Positions 16,553-23,867 of a DNA stretch of 64,000 nt are shown here, piece after piece (the first letter of the stretch is position 1; every line of letters begins with the position of its first letter). Source of the DNA: Rhodococcus pyridinivorans (GTDB lineage: Bacteria > Actinomycetota > Actinomycetes > Mycobacteriales > Mycobacteriaceae). Where the stretch lies: contig NZ_FNRX01000002.1 in the NCBI RefSeq assembly GCF_900105195.1, positions 4,278,001-4,342,000 of the forward strand, in the 5' to 3' direction. The translations under genes were made by a program, and so were the position numbers. Below the pieces are notes generated by a model, which saw only the letters and a list, made by a program, of their open reading frames with translations, was not told where the DNA came from and made no database searches.

Positions 16553-16980
16553 GGCTGGGTCTCCTTGTAGCGGGCGGGCGCGAGATCACCGGGCGTGTAC
16601 GGCGGGTGGGTGGGTTCGGGGACTTGGAATGCTCGGATCAACCGGACGAGATCACCGACAGTGAGATGCACCCACTGGGACATGGGATCGGTGGTTCCTC
16701 GTCGTTTCGCGATGACGACGCCGATCAGGGCGCCGTCGTTGCGGGCCTCTAATTGGGCTTCACGGGTCCATTCGGGGAGTTTCTGGGTGGCAGTGTCCTT
16801 GCATTCGATTGCGAGCCTGTGGTGGCCGATGCGGACGCCTCCGATGTCACCGCGGTCCTTCGCGCCGGTCTTGACGCGCCGGTCGATGCGGTCATCGTCG
16901 AGAGCCTCGGCGAGACCGTCTGCGATGAGGCGTTCGAAGCGGGCGCCGGCGGCCTTAGCGGATGCACGAGAACGAGTCAC
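16549..16980 (-). CDS. PD-(D/E)XK-type nuclease / Holliday junction resolvase-like
   Basis: 143 aa from the GTG at 16980 (GTGA overlap with the preceding stop). The pattern AGARFERLIADGLAEAL, then VKTGAKDRGDIGGVRIGHH followed by LAIECKDTA gives an E...D...ExK catalytic set, as in archaeal-type Hjc and related resolvases. It probably resolves branched DNA during replication or packaging. It sits directly downstream of the replication genes, which fits. Confidence 0.8.
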   Translation of the reverse strand: MTRSRASAKAAGARFERLIADGLAEALDDDRIDRRVKTGAKDRGDIGGVRIGHHRLAIECKDTATQKLPEWTREAQLEARNDGALIGVVIAKRRGTTDPMSQWVHLTVGDLVRLIRAFQVPEPTHPPYTPGDLAPARYKETQP

Positions 16981-17474
16981 TTCGCGGCCCCCTTGAACCA
17001 CGAGCTGCCGACGATCGCCTTCCGCGGATCCGCCTGCAGTGCCTGCCGCTGCGCGAGCCGCTGCCGGAACTCGGCGTCCTGCTCATCCGTCAACCGGAAC
17101 GGCGTCGAACGACCCAACGCCACCCGACGAGCGAACCTGTGCGCATCAGGCGGGGCGATCCCCATGTCCTGCAGGATGTGATTCGCCTCCTCCATCACCT
17201 GACGGCGTTCCTCCGGCAACGACTGCAACTGCTCGAAATACGCGGCACGGGCGTGCTTGACGATCGCGGCCGGCAACGGACGGAACCCGTCCTCAGCCAT
17301 CCGATACGCCCGAGCCACACCGGCAAGCAAGTCTTCTTCGGAGAGGCCGGATTCGGCGAAGCATTCAGCCCACGCCATGATCGTGGCCTCGCCACCGTTC
17401 GGGAACCACGGGTCGTTCGCGGAGCACTTCGCGAGGACTTTGGTGGCGGTCGCGATGTCGCGGTCGGTGATCAT
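16977..17474 (-). CDS. Replication-associated protein, helicase-loader candidate
   Basis: 165 aa, all-helical. It begins MITDRDIATATKVLAKCSAN and carries AWAECFAESGLSEEDLLAGV and FRPLPAAIVKHARAAY. It follows the replication initiator gene by ATGA overlap. Phages of this kind often encode a small helical loader or primosome-like protein in this slot. There is no Walker motif, so a DnaC-type ATPase is excluded. Confidence 0.6.
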   Translation of the reverse strand: MITDRDIATATKVLAKCSANDPWFPNGGEATIMAWAECFAESGLSEEDLLAGVARAYRMAEDGFRPLPAAIVKHARAAYFEQLQSLPEERRQVMEEANHILQDMGIAPPDAHRFARRVALGRSTPFRLTDEQDAEFRQRLAQRQALQADPRKAIVGSSWFKGAAK

Positions 17475-18307
17475 GCGATTCCCTTCGGTTCGTTCTGAGA
17501 GGTGAGTCGGGCGCCCATGTCGAGCCAGCCTTGGACTTTCTGGTCAGCTCGAGACATGCCGCCCTCGAGTGGTCGGAGCCCTGGTCGTGGGAGATGGCCG
17601 TCGAGGTATTGGCCGAGGAGCTGCTTGGTGATGGGCTTGCCCATCTCGTAGAGGGCGACGATGGCGTCCTCTACGGTTTCGCTGCTTTCGCCGCGGTCGT
17701 GGATGGCCCACTTGGCGATCTTGAGGACAGCCACGTAGTTGAGTGCTTTGCCGACTCGCTCGTACGCGTTGGTCGTAGCGATCTGCTCCGGGGACTTCGA
17801 TGCGCTCGGCGAAGCCGACGCACGTTTCTGTTCCCCTGTTCCCCTGTTCCCCTGTTCCCCTGTTCCAGGGAATGAATTTCCTTGCGTACGCTCTGAACTT
17901 CCTTGCGTTGACTCTGAAGTTCCTCGCTTTTCCTTACTTCCCTGAAAACGCAGGTCAGGACGGGCATTCGGATGATCCGGGTTCGGGTTCCGCCGACCAG
18001 CACGCCGCTGCGTCTTCTGATGGTTATCCCACGTCGGAATGGCGAAAAACTGCCGTCCATCGACCTCGTAGAACGTCACGTCGTAGGCGTAATGAACTTC
18101 AGAGAGAAGACTCTGAAGTTCAGAGACAGTGATCTGATCTTCATCACAGAACGCGAAACCGAGCAGACCGTACAGATTCGTCTCGCCGATCCCGAAATCG
18201 TCAGCCCAGCACCACATCGCCTCGAACAGGATCCGGGCAGGGAACGATGCTTTCGCTGTCGACGGCGATCGGAAGAACTCTGGCTTCACCGTGCGGATGC
18301 GTGGCAC
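17471..18307 (-). CDS. Phage replication initiator (replisome organizer type)
   Basis: 278 aa from the GTG at 18307. The N-terminal PRIRTVKPEFFRSPSTAKAS followed by PARILFEAMWCWADDFGIGE, and EVDGRQFFAIPTWDNHQKT, match the winged-helix N-terminal domain of actinophage replication initiators. After a low-complexity linker the C-terminal domain is helical (NYVAVLKIAKWAIHDRGESS). The linker is encoded by almost five copies of an 8-base repeat (TGTTCCCC) at 17829-17866. Because 8 is not a multiple of 3, loss or gain of one copy would shift the frame. Confidence 0.8.
   Translation of the reverse strand: MPRIRTVKPEFFRSPSTAKASFPARILFEAMWCWADDFGIGETNLYGLLGFAFCDEDQITVSELQSLLSEVHYAYDVTFYEVDGRQFFAIPTWDNHQKTQRRAGRRNPNPDHPNARPDLRFQGSKEKRGTSESTQGSSERTQGNSFPGTGEQGNRGTGEQKRASASPSASKSPEQIATTNAYERVGKALNYVAVLKIAKWAIHDRGESSETVEDAIVALYEMGKPITKQLLGQYLDGHLPRPGLRPLEGGMSRADQKVQGWLDMGARLTSQNEPKGIA
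17829..17866. repeat. 8-bp tandem repeat (TGTTCCCC x 4.75) inside replication gene
   Basis: Four perfect units and a six-base partial lie in the linker-coding part of the replication initiator. In the current register they encode GEQGNRGT-type residues. Confidence 0.95.
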
Positions 18308-18453
18308 TACGCCACCTCCTTCCTGACGTTCTCGATTGGGTAGCGCCGGCCTGTCATGACGCACACGTTGTTGATGCCGTCGCGATGCCGAAACACCCGA
18401 CCCGACTCCTCACCCACCGGAGCCAACCGCTTGCACACCGGGCACGAGACCAT
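18307..18453 (-). CDS. Small zinc-knuckle phage protein, 48 aa
   Basis: MVSCPVCKRLAPVGEESGRV... with a CPVC motif and a basic C-terminal half (MTGRRYPIENVRKEV). It overlaps the replication initiator start by one base. Unknown function; the zinc knuckle suggests nucleic acid or protein contact. Confidence 0.65.
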   Translation of the reverse strand: MVSCPVCKRLAPVGEESGRVFRHRDGINNVCVMTGRRYPIENVRKEVA

Positions 18454-18818
18454 CAAAACGGCACCCCCTGCCACGTGATGCCGCCAAAGTCGTCCAACAG
18501 CACCAATTCCCCGCGGCGCCACACCCCGACATGCGACACCGGGTCCGTGTTGTGCTGGGAAATCAGCAAACCTCTGGCACGAGCGACCGCCCGCAACGAT
18601 TCGATGGCGATGTGGCACGGTGCGCAGATGTACAGAAGGTTCGCCGGCGAATTCGTGTCCTGTTTGCGGCTGCCGCCCATGCCCCGGGCCCGCCGGTGAT
18701 GCATCTGCTCGGTACGGCCGTTGCAGTCCTCAACGAACATGGCTTCGCACACCCCGCCGGCGCGGGCGGACACAAGATCCGCCTGCGCCGACGAGGGACC
18801 CGTCTTACGACTCGCCAC
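18453..18818 (-). CDS. HNH endonuclease in replication region
   Basis: 121 aa from the GTG at 18818; longer upstream frame is rejected because it runs into the next gene. CEAMFVEDCNGRTEQMHHRR, then NSPANLLYICAPCHIAIES, gives the HH/N/H nuclease core with a Cys-based zinc site. Small HNH proteins among phage recombination genes are common. Its overlap with the upstream gene is 14 bases. Confidence 0.85.
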   Translation of the reverse strand: MASRKTGPSSAQADLVSARAGGVCEAMFVEDCNGRTEQMHHRRARGMGGSRKQDTNSPANLLYICAPCHIAIESLRAVARARGLLISQHNTDPVSHVGVWRRGELVLLDDFGGITWQGVPF

Positions 18819-19149
18819 GACCAGCCACCTGATACATGCCGCGAACCGAAGCACCCACCGACTGCAACGCCCTCAACTCAGCCTCAAGCGCTTTCGCGGT
18901 GCGATCCGCATACTTGTACGCGGCATCCGCGAGATCCCGGTTCGCACGCTCATCAGCCGTCGCCAACTCAGCGATGTACTTCCGCTCATGCGCAGCCCCA
19001 TCCGCTTCGATGTAGGCACGGGCGAACGCCTGGTCGTATGCGCGGTCGGCGTCGAGGAACTCGGAGTACCGGTTCGAGCACACCGTCACGCCTTTGGCGA
19101 TACGGTTCGCGCAGTCGCGGATGGCTTCTTCGATCGCTACCGGGTTCAT
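18805..19149 (-). CDS. Helical hypothetical phage protein, 114 aa
   Basis: Starts MNPVAIEEAIRDCANRIAKG and is rich in Ala, Glu and Arg (AAHERKYIAELATADERANR), predicted fully helical. Coupled by ATGA to the annealing-protein candidate upstream. Unknown; possibly an accessory of the recombination or replication proteins around it. Confidence 0.65.
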   Translation of the reverse strand: MNPVAIEEAIRDCANRIAKGVTVCSNRYSEFLDADRAYDQAFARAYIEADGAAHERKYIAELATADERANRDLADAAYKYADRTAKALEAELRALQSVGASVRGMYQVAGRGES

Positions 19150-19703
19150 GACTGGCTCCGGTAGTGGTCGATGAGCTTCTGGATCGCCGCCACATTCGAC
19201 GTGCCCCGCAGAGTGTCACCAGGGTTCTGCTCGACGAACATCTCGGCAGCCTCAGCAGGGGCAATCTGCTTGAACCGAAGAGTCTCCAGCAGGGTGGCGC
19301 GAGCCTTGTCCGCCGGCGACTCCGGCTTCGACGTGACCTCACGTTCCGCCTGGCGGTTCCGCACCTCCTCAGCCGACGCGATGCCCTTTTTCGTGTCAGC
19401 AGCCAAGGCCGCGACGATTGCACGACCCCACGCTGAAGTCTCGGCGTTCTGCAGTTCGGAACCGCGGGTGTACGGCGTCTTGCCGGGGAACAGTTCGTAC
19501 GCCATGCCGATGCCCGGACGGGTGTCCTCAGCGTTGCGGTACGCGGCTGCCACCACGACGATGTACGTCTGGCCGCCGATCTCCTCAATGCTGTACGGCT
19601 TCTCGATCACAGCGGGCTGCAGCGACCCGTCGGGGTACTTCTCTCGGAACTCCACTATGCGGGTAGCGACGTCGATGTAATCGGTGGCGAACTTCTGGCT
19701 CAT
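19146..19703 (-). CDS. ssDNA-binding/annealing protein candidate (ERF-like)
   Basis: 185 aa. The N-terminal domain contains FATDYIDVATRIVEFREKYP, YIVVVAAAYRNAEDTRPGIG and SELQNAETSAWGRAIVAALA, a pattern well conserved in actinophages. The NAETSA(W)GRA segment resembles the ETSAxGRAL signature of ERF-family single-strand annealing proteins. A variable helical C-terminus follows. Neighbouring HNH and resolvase genes support a role in homologous recombination or ssDNA protection. Confidence 0.65.
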   Translation of the reverse strand: MSQKFATDYIDVATRIVEFREKYPDGSLQPAVIEKPYSIEEIGGQTYIVVVAAAYRNAEDTRPGIGMAYELFPGKTPYTRGSELQNAETSAWGRAIVAALAADTKKGIASAEEVRNRQAEREVTSKPESPADKARATLLETLRFKQIAPAEAAEMFVEQNPGDTLRGTSNVAAIQKLIDHYRSQS

Positions 19704-20203
19704 GGTCGCTCCTTGATCTCGAGGAGGGACGTGAACGAGAACTCGCCACGCTGAGCCATGCCGCGCACCAGCTCGACGACGTTCTTCGCCGGCACGAACC
19801 GCGGGGTCGCAGGACGAGGCTCCGGTGTGGTCACTTCTACGCCAGGGGGGAGCGTCGGCTCGAACGGTTCCGCGAGAGCAATCGCCGATTCAACGTGCGA
19901 AAAAAGTGACCGCAACCCCTGCTCGGTCAGCCGCACCTTGGTCTCGATGACCTCGTCGCCGAACTGATCGACCATCCAGGCGAACAACTCCGCCTCATTG
20001 ACGACATCGATGCTCGGCTTTTGCTTCGAAGGCTTCGGCACCGACGCATACCCAAGTTCCTGCTCACCGGCGAAGGCGTACACAGTGCCGCGAGACAACT
20101 GCTCCTGCAGCGCCGCCTTCCGCTCCTTCTCGGCGTCCGCGAGAATCTTCTTCACCGCGGTGATCGCGGCGAGATCTTTCACGATCTGCTCGACATCACT
20201 CAT
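19700..20203 (-). CDS. Phage early protein, possible recombination partner
   Basis: 167 aa from the ATG at 20203. The N-terminal coiled helix (VKKILADAEKERKAALQEQL) and a central region (GTVYAFAGEQELGYASVPKP, then VVNEAELFAWMVDQFGDEVI) resemble Gam-like or host-nuclease-inhibitor-like helical proteins, but no firm family can be named. It overlaps the annealing candidate by ATGA, so the two are probably co-translated. Confidence 0.6.
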   Translation of the reverse strand: MSDVEQIVKDLAAITAVKKILADAEKERKAALQEQLSRGTVYAFAGEQELGYASVPKPSKQKPSIDVVNEAELFAWMVDQFGDEVIETKVRLTEQGLRSLFSHVESAIALAEPFEPTLPPGVEVTTPEPRPATPRFVPAKNVVELVRGMAQRGEFSFTSLLEIKERP

Positions 20204-20339
20204 GGAAACCGTCCTCGAAGTCCAGGACCGCCGCGGTTTCACGCGCATCGCGGGGGTCGTAATGATCAGCGGGAAGACACACACGCCCGCACGGGGCCTG
20301 ACGGATCGCATTGCACGCATTGCACTGCCACAGGTTCAT
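20196..20339 (-). CDS. Small zinc-knuckle protein, 47 aa
   Basis: MNLWQCNACNAIRQAPCGRV... contains CxxC plus further Cys and an acidic tail (AAVLDFEDGFHE). It overlaps its neighbour by 8 bases. Unknown function. Confidence 0.6.
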   Translation of the reverse strand: MNLWQCNACNAIRQAPCGRVCLPADHYDPRDARETAAVLDFEDGFHE

Positions 20340-20686
20340 CGCCGCACCTCCGCAACCGCAGCCAACACAGCCTTCGCATACAACTCCGCAGCATCCGGCG
20401 ACCACGACACCCGCGTCTGCAACACCTCGTCATACGACCACTCGAGGATCACCCGCCCATCCCATGGATCCGTATCCACCGTCCCCACGTTGTGACCATC
20501 GTGAAACTTGTTCATGTCCCGCTCCTCGCAGCAGTTCTCGCATCGAATGGGGGCCTTGCAGCAGTGCCGGCCCGGAGTTCTGTCGTCATCGCGTCCACAG
20601 CCCGACTCGTGCTGTGGGAAACCTGGGGCAGGGCCAGCGCACGTGCACTCACTCGCACACACATGGCGGCCCGCAAACGTCGTCAC
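20336..20686 (-). CDS. Cys-rich phage protein, 116 aa
   Basis: The N-terminal half has ten Cys (CASECTCAGPAPG, HCCKAPIRCENCCEERD), suggesting metal binding. The C-terminal half (GRVILEWSYDEVLQTRVSWS) is a beta-hairpin plus helix. Start chosen at 20686, where ATG overlaps the previous stop. Unknown function. Confidence 0.65.
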   Translation of the reverse strand: MTTFAGRHVCASECTCAGPAPGFPQHESGCGRDDDRTPGRHCCKAPIRCENCCEERDMNKFHDGHNVGTVDTDPWDGRVILEWSYDEVLQTRVSWSPDAAELYAKAVLAAVAEVRR

Positions 20687-21399
20687 GACGCCTCCCGGCG
20701 CTTACGGTTGTCCTCGGTCTTCCACGCCACACACGGCTCACAGCGGCACCCGTACTTCAAATACGACTGCCCGCCACCATGACCAGGGGACTCCGGGTGA
20801 TAAGCCCGACCGTCCTTCAAGATGCGCGACAGATGCTTTCGGGCCTTCAACGCCGCACTGCGCACCTTGTCCGTACGCTCCTCCGACGTCATCGCCGCAT
20901 ACTTCTCGAGGAACGCCTCATACTTCGGTCGGTCCACGCACAGTTCACACTTGCCGTCAGACCCGGCCAGCACCCATCCCGCGTATCCGTTGCGGCGGGC
21001 ACCAATCAGCTCGCTGCACTCCACACAGGGCACTGGAGTGGGCTTCTCGGTAACGCGGGGCGTCGCGCCACGCTGGGCACGCATTCGATCCCGGATGCAT
21101 TCACGGCACTCGCGGGTCACACGACCGTTTGGGCGTGTCGCAACCCGCACATTGTCGCCCTCCATCTTGTGGAGGTCCTTCTTGCAGTAGTCACGACGAG
21201 GAGCGGTGGGGCGGTGCCGGACGACAGCCTTGGGCCGGTCTTTCGATTCGGAGCGTTCCGTTTTCGGCTTGTCCAGATCGGCGAGCAGACGCAGAGTCGA
21301 CTCCGACAGCTTCACCGGCTCGACGGGTGCGGGACGGTCGAATCCCATTGCCCGCCGGCACTGGCGGCAATCACCGCAGTCACACAGGATCGCGGTCAT
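20683..21399 (-). CDS. Multi-zinc-knuckle phage protein, 238 aa
   Basis: At least four Cys pairs are spread over the protein: CDCGDCRQCRR at the start, a central CRECIRDRMRAQRG, CVECSELIGARRNG, and CRCEPCVAWKTED near the end. Many Arg and Lys residues suggest nucleic-acid binding. The last segment SPGHGGGQSYLKYGCRCEPC is a pattern seen in several actinophage proteins. It may be an HNH relative that has lost its catalytic residues or a structural zinc protein; the family is not clear. Confidence 0.7.
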   Translation of the reverse strand: MTAILCDCGDCRQCRRAMGFDRPAPVEPVKLSESTLRLLADLDKPKTERSESKDRPKAVVRHRPTAPRRDYCKKDLHKMEGDNVRVATRPNGRVTRECRECIRDRMRAQRGATPRVTEKPTPVPCVECSELIGARRNGYAGWVLAGSDGKCELCVDRPKYEAFLEKYAAMTSEERTDKVRSAALKARKHLSRILKDGRAYHPESPGHGGGQSYLKYGCRCEPCVAWKTEDNRKRREAS

Positions 21400-21629
21400 C
21401 AGAACTCACCTCGCCGCTGCGCTCGCTTGTAGCAGGTTCGACAACGGCTGCGCCCTCCGTGCTCAACCGTTCCGTGAACCCCGAACTTGGAGGACGGGAA
21501 GGGGCGCAGGCAGCCAACGCATCGGCCCACGACGGACCGTTCACGTTCGGCGATGATCGCGGCGTCGAGAGCGTCGGAGTCCGATTCGGTCCACTCTGGG
21601 GTGGACCAGGTGAAGTCAATGGTAGTCAT
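21399..21629 (-). CDS. Small zinc-finger phage protein, 76 aa
   Basis: Acidic N-terminus (DFTWSTPEWTESDSDALDAA) followed by CVGCLRPFPSSKFGVHG and RCRTCYKRAQRRGEF, a Cys4 zinc finger of recombination-endonuclease VII-like or ribbon type. Overlaps the next gene stop/start by one base. Unknown function. Confidence 0.7.
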   Translation of the reverse strand: MTTIDFTWSTPEWTESDSDALDAAIIAERERSVVGRCVGCLRPFPSSKFGVHGTVEHGGRSRCRTCYKRAQRRGEF

Positions 21630-21847
21630 GGTCGGGTTCCTTGTGGTTCGGTGAAGTCGTCGCCTTCGACGAGTGATGCGTAGGTGCGCATGTGGCAGGC
21701 GGTGAGGGCGGCGAGTTCGGCTTCTTGCAGCCAGGCCATGCGGTGGGTGGAGTCTTCGACGGCCTTGATCGCGAGGGTGTCGGCGAGGTTGGCGAGCCGA
21801 TCGGCGGATTCGCGGGCGGCGCCGGCATCCAACTGCGGCGGGGTCAC
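21626..21847 (-). CDS. Helical hypothetical phage protein, 73 aa
   Basis: MTPPQLDAGAARESADRLAN... is an Ala-rich helix with HRMAWLQEAELAALTACHMR in the middle. Coupled by ATGA on both sides. Unknown function. Confidence 0.6.
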   Translation of the reverse strand: MTPPQLDAGAARESADRLANLADTLAIKAVEDSTHRMAWLQEAELAALTACHMRTYASLVEGDDFTEPQGTRP

Positions 21848-22287
21848 GAGTCACCGTCCAGGATCTCGTCGAGGCGCCGGATGAACTCCTCGATCGCGTC
21901 GGCCCCGCCCCAGCACTTCCCTTCTTCCGAGAGCTCGCGCACGCGGTCGAGCGCGGCCTCAGCCTTCGTGGCGCGGGCTTGCCAAAGTCCCGCGTGCGTG
22001 TCGTTGATATCGGCAACTGACTCGAGGAACTTGGCGTGGTCGTCAGCCTGGTCGAGTGCGTCGAGGAGCGCCGGGAGGGCGTTCACCGCGGCCGCAATCA
22101 GCTCGGCGTCGTGCCAGGCCGGAAGGATTCGTGTGAAGGCCACTGCCTCCAGGGTCGATTGGGCATCGTGCGGGATGACGCAGTTCCCGGTCGGCCCGCT
22201 GTATTCGGCAATCCACGGACGATCAGTGGCCTTGGCGAGAAGCTTCCGCAGTTCTGCGCGGCCTTCGGGTGTCATCGGATCGGTCAC
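21844..22287 (-). CDS. Ea22-like phage protein
   Basis: 147 aa from the GTG at 22287 (GTGA overlap). The sequence EGRAELRKLLAKATDRPW, then DAELIAAAVNALPALLDALD and a coiled helix ending in the GADAIEEFIRRLDEIL tail, follows the layout of phage Ea22/ead-like proteins: a terminal RPW-type segment, the 'AA(V)NALPALLDAL' block, and a helical tail. Their role in early phage growth is not defined. Confidence 0.65.
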   Translation of the reverse strand: MTDPMTPEGRAELRKLLAKATDRPWIAEYSGPTGNCVIPHDAQSTLEAVAFTRILPAWHDAELIAAAVNALPALLDALDQADDHAKFLESVADINDTHAGLWQARATKAEAALDRVRELSEEGKCWGGADAIEEFIRRLDEILDGDS

Positions 22288-22469
22288 GGCTGCACCCCCA
22301 TCAGGGCCATGTATTCGAGGCCGACGATCATGGCCGTGAGTGCGGTGGCCCAGACGTAGCCGATGTAGGTGTCCCACTGGGACGGCGGTGTCGGCTCATC
22401 CTGTTCGTCGTCGCACAGCCATTCGCACGGCACATCGCGGCGAACCTGTTGGTAGATCGGGAGGGTCAT
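22284..22469 (-). CDS. Single-pass membrane protein, 61 aa
   Basis: Soluble acidic N-terminus (PCEWLCDDEQDEPTPPSQWD) then one membrane helix YIGYVWATALTAMIVGLEYM. Start chosen at the ATG at 22469. Could be a membrane-acting early protein; no family recognised. Confidence 0.65.
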   Translation of the reverse strand: MTLPIYQQVRRDVPCEWLCDDEQDEPTPPSQWDTYIGYVWATALTAMIVGLEYMALMGVQP

Positions 22470-22490
22470 GGTGTGGTCCTTCGAGTGATG

Positions 22491-22526
22491 ACCGGTGGCC
22501 CCGCATCCCCGTACGGGGCCACCGGT
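22491..22526 (-). terminator. Perfect 13-bp stem hairpin
   Basis: Arms ACCGGTGGCCCCG and CGGGGCCACCGGT are exact complements around a 10-base loop in the gap between a 42-aa ORF and the membrane protein gene. It is the strongest hairpin of the early region and probably a terminator or attenuator. Confidence 0.65.
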
Positions 22527-22545
22527 AGTCAGAGAGAAAGCAAGG

Positions 22546-22674
22546 TCAGGCATCGGCCATGCCATTGGTTCGGGGTAGATCCGATGGCATGGGTTTGTAG
22601 GCACGCTCGATTTCTGCGGCGACCAGAAACCAGCGGATGGCGCGGAGTAGGGCGCGGTATTCAGAGGTCCACAT
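22546..22674 (-). CDS. Small hypothetical protein, 42 aa
   Basis: MWTSEYRALLRAIRWFLVAA, then EIERAYKPMPSDLPR. The start lies 14 bases inside the end of the upstream gene. An amphipathic or membrane-associated helix is visible; otherwise unknown. Confidence 0.45.
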   Translation of the reverse strand: MWTSEYRALLRAIRWFLVAAEIERAYKPMPSDLPRTNGMADA

Positions 22675-22978
22675 CAGCGGCCTCCGCTCGGTTCGCGGCA
22701 GCGAGGTAGTCAGCGGCTTCTTGACGCAGCCAGGAGGGCGAAATCCGGTGCCCTCCCGGGAGGAACACCTCGTTGCCGCCGGGGCCTGACGTGTCGATGC
22801 GCAGGTCGGCTACGTAGGTGTAGATCTGGCCGTCGTCGTCAGGCTCGCTCAGGGCGGGTAGTTCGACGACGGCGTAGCGGGCGAGGATCGCGTCGATGAT
22901 CCGGTCGGGGAACGACCTCTCGTCAACGTCAGCATCTGCCTGCACAATAAGGTCAACGAGGTCGTCTCGGATGCTCAT
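22661..22978 (-). CDS. Phage hypothetical, paralogue A of a duplicated family
   Basis: 105 aa. Begins MSIRDDLVDLIVQADADVDE, contains ILARYAVVELP and a DDDGQIYTYVADLRID segment, and ends AADYLAAANRAEAADVDL. The same framework (MSIRD-L, ILARYAVVELP, AAANRAEA) recurs in the gene at 23526-23867, so the two arose by duplication. Function unknown. Confidence 0.7.
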   Translation of the reverse strand: MSIRDDLVDLIVQADADVDERSFPDRIIDAILARYAVVELPALSEPDDDGQIYTYVADLRIDTSGPGGNEVFLPGGHRISPSWLRQEAADYLAAANRAEAADVDL

Positions 22979-23094
22979 GCGGTCACCGCCAGCAGGATCG
23001 ACGTGACCGCCACCGCCACCATCCACACCAGCAGCGACACGGGCAACGCGAACACGCTGCCGCGGATCGCATTCCGATCCGGCCGGGCCGTCAT
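22975..23094 (-). CDS. Single-pass membrane peptide, 39 aa
   Basis: MTARPDRNAIRGSVFALPVS followed by LLVWMVAVAVTSILLAVTA: short basic cytoplasmic end and one hydrophobic helix. Coupled by ATGA to paralogue A. Unknown function. Confidence 0.55.
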   Translation of the reverse strand: MTARPDRNAIRGSVFALPVSLLVWMVAVAVTSILLAVTA

Positions 23095-23252
23095 GCCGAC
23101 ACCAGGATCGCGTCGCCGAGCAACACATCGGTAGCACCATCGACGTACACGACGCGCCACACACCACCGGACTCGTCTTCCGCCTTCTTGCACACGGACA
23201 GGATCTCCGCGCCATGCTTCGAATAGTTCGGGCTGTTCACAGTGAGCTTCAT
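23091..23252 (-). CDS. Small beta-rich protein, 53 aa
   Basis: MKLTVNSPNYSKHGAEILSV, then GGVWRVVYVDGATDVLLGDA. Short soluble protein, coupled by ATGA downstream. No family recognised. Confidence 0.6.
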   Translation of the reverse strand: MKLTVNSPNYSKHGAEILSVCKKAEDESGGVWRVVYVDGATDVLLGDAILVSA

Positions 23253-23263
23253 GGGATTCCCCT

Positions 23264-23338
23264 TCACGGGACGAAGTTGACGAGGACAGCGCCGGCAGAC
23301 ATTGCGGCCAGCAACAGGGACACACGGGCACGGCTCAT
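23264..23338 (-). CDS. Tiny hydrophobic peptide, 24 aa
   Basis: MSRARVSLLLAAMSAGAVLV and NFVP; one short membrane helix. Its start overlaps the stop of the HTH gene as ATGA, the only support for it. Confidence 0.4.
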   Translation of the reverse strand: MSRARVSLLLAAMSAGAVLVNFVP

Positions 23339-23529
23339 GCCGCGAACTCCTCACGCTCAGCAATGAACCGCTCCAGCTCAGCGCGGGTCACCTTCCGGCC
23401 TTTACCGATGCGCACGAACTTGAGGTGTCCTGCACCCCACAGTTCACGGATGGTGGTGTCCGAGACTCCGAGGAGTTCGGCCGCTTCGAGAGCGTTGAGG
23501 AGCAACTTCGGACCCAACTGCCCGCTCAT
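23335..23529 (-). CDS. Excisionase/MerR-family HTH protein
   Basis: 64 aa. LNALEAAELLGVSDTTIREL, then GHLKFVRIGKGRKVTRAELE, is the winged-HTH (HTH_17/excisionase) fold: recognition helix, GKG wing and R-EL helix. Such proteins act as recombination directionality factors or small repressors. As an early leftward gene it could be the excisionase that partners the integrase, or a regulator. Confidence 0.8.
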   Translation of the reverse strand: MSGQLGPKLLLNALEAAELLGVSDTTIRELWGAGHLKFVRIGKGRKVTRAELERFIAEREEFAA

Positions 23530-23867
23530 GACTGTGCCTCCGCTCGGTTCGCGGCGGCGAGGAAGGCTGCCGCTACGGCGCGTGCTGCCTTTGGGCTTCG
23601 TACGACACTGGCCATCCCGCGTATGAAGTGCTCGACCTCGCCATCGATGGCGTAGACCGAACCTCGCAGCCACGTGCCATCACCGTCTGGCTCGGGGAGT
23701 TCGACGACGGCGTAGCGGGCGAGGATTGTGTCGGCTGCGTGCCCGCCTCTGCTCAGCAATTGCTTCTGCCGGTTCGGCGACAGCTCGTCGAATGCTCCGA
23801 GTCCGCTCGGGTTCGTTTCCGCCAGCGCCACCGCGATGACTTTGGCGAGTTCGTCTCGGATGCTCAT
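23526..23867 (-). CDS. Phage hypothetical, paralogue B of a duplicated family
   Basis: 113 aa from the ATG at 23867. MSIRDELAKVIAVALAETNP, TILARYAVVELPEPDGDG and AAAFLAAANRAEAQS match paralogue A at the start, middle and end. The central part differs. ATGA overlaps on both sides. Function unknown. Confidence 0.7.
   Translation of the reverse strand: MSIRDELAKVIAVALAETNPSGLGAFDELSPNRQKQLLSRGGHAADTILARYAVVELPEPDGDGTWLRGSVYAIDGEVEHFIRGMASVVRSPKAARAVAAAFLAAANRAEAQS

Noticed and set aside
17829..17866. Tandem repeat as a CRISPR array
   Set aside because: Units are 8 bases with no spacers, and lie inside a coding gene.
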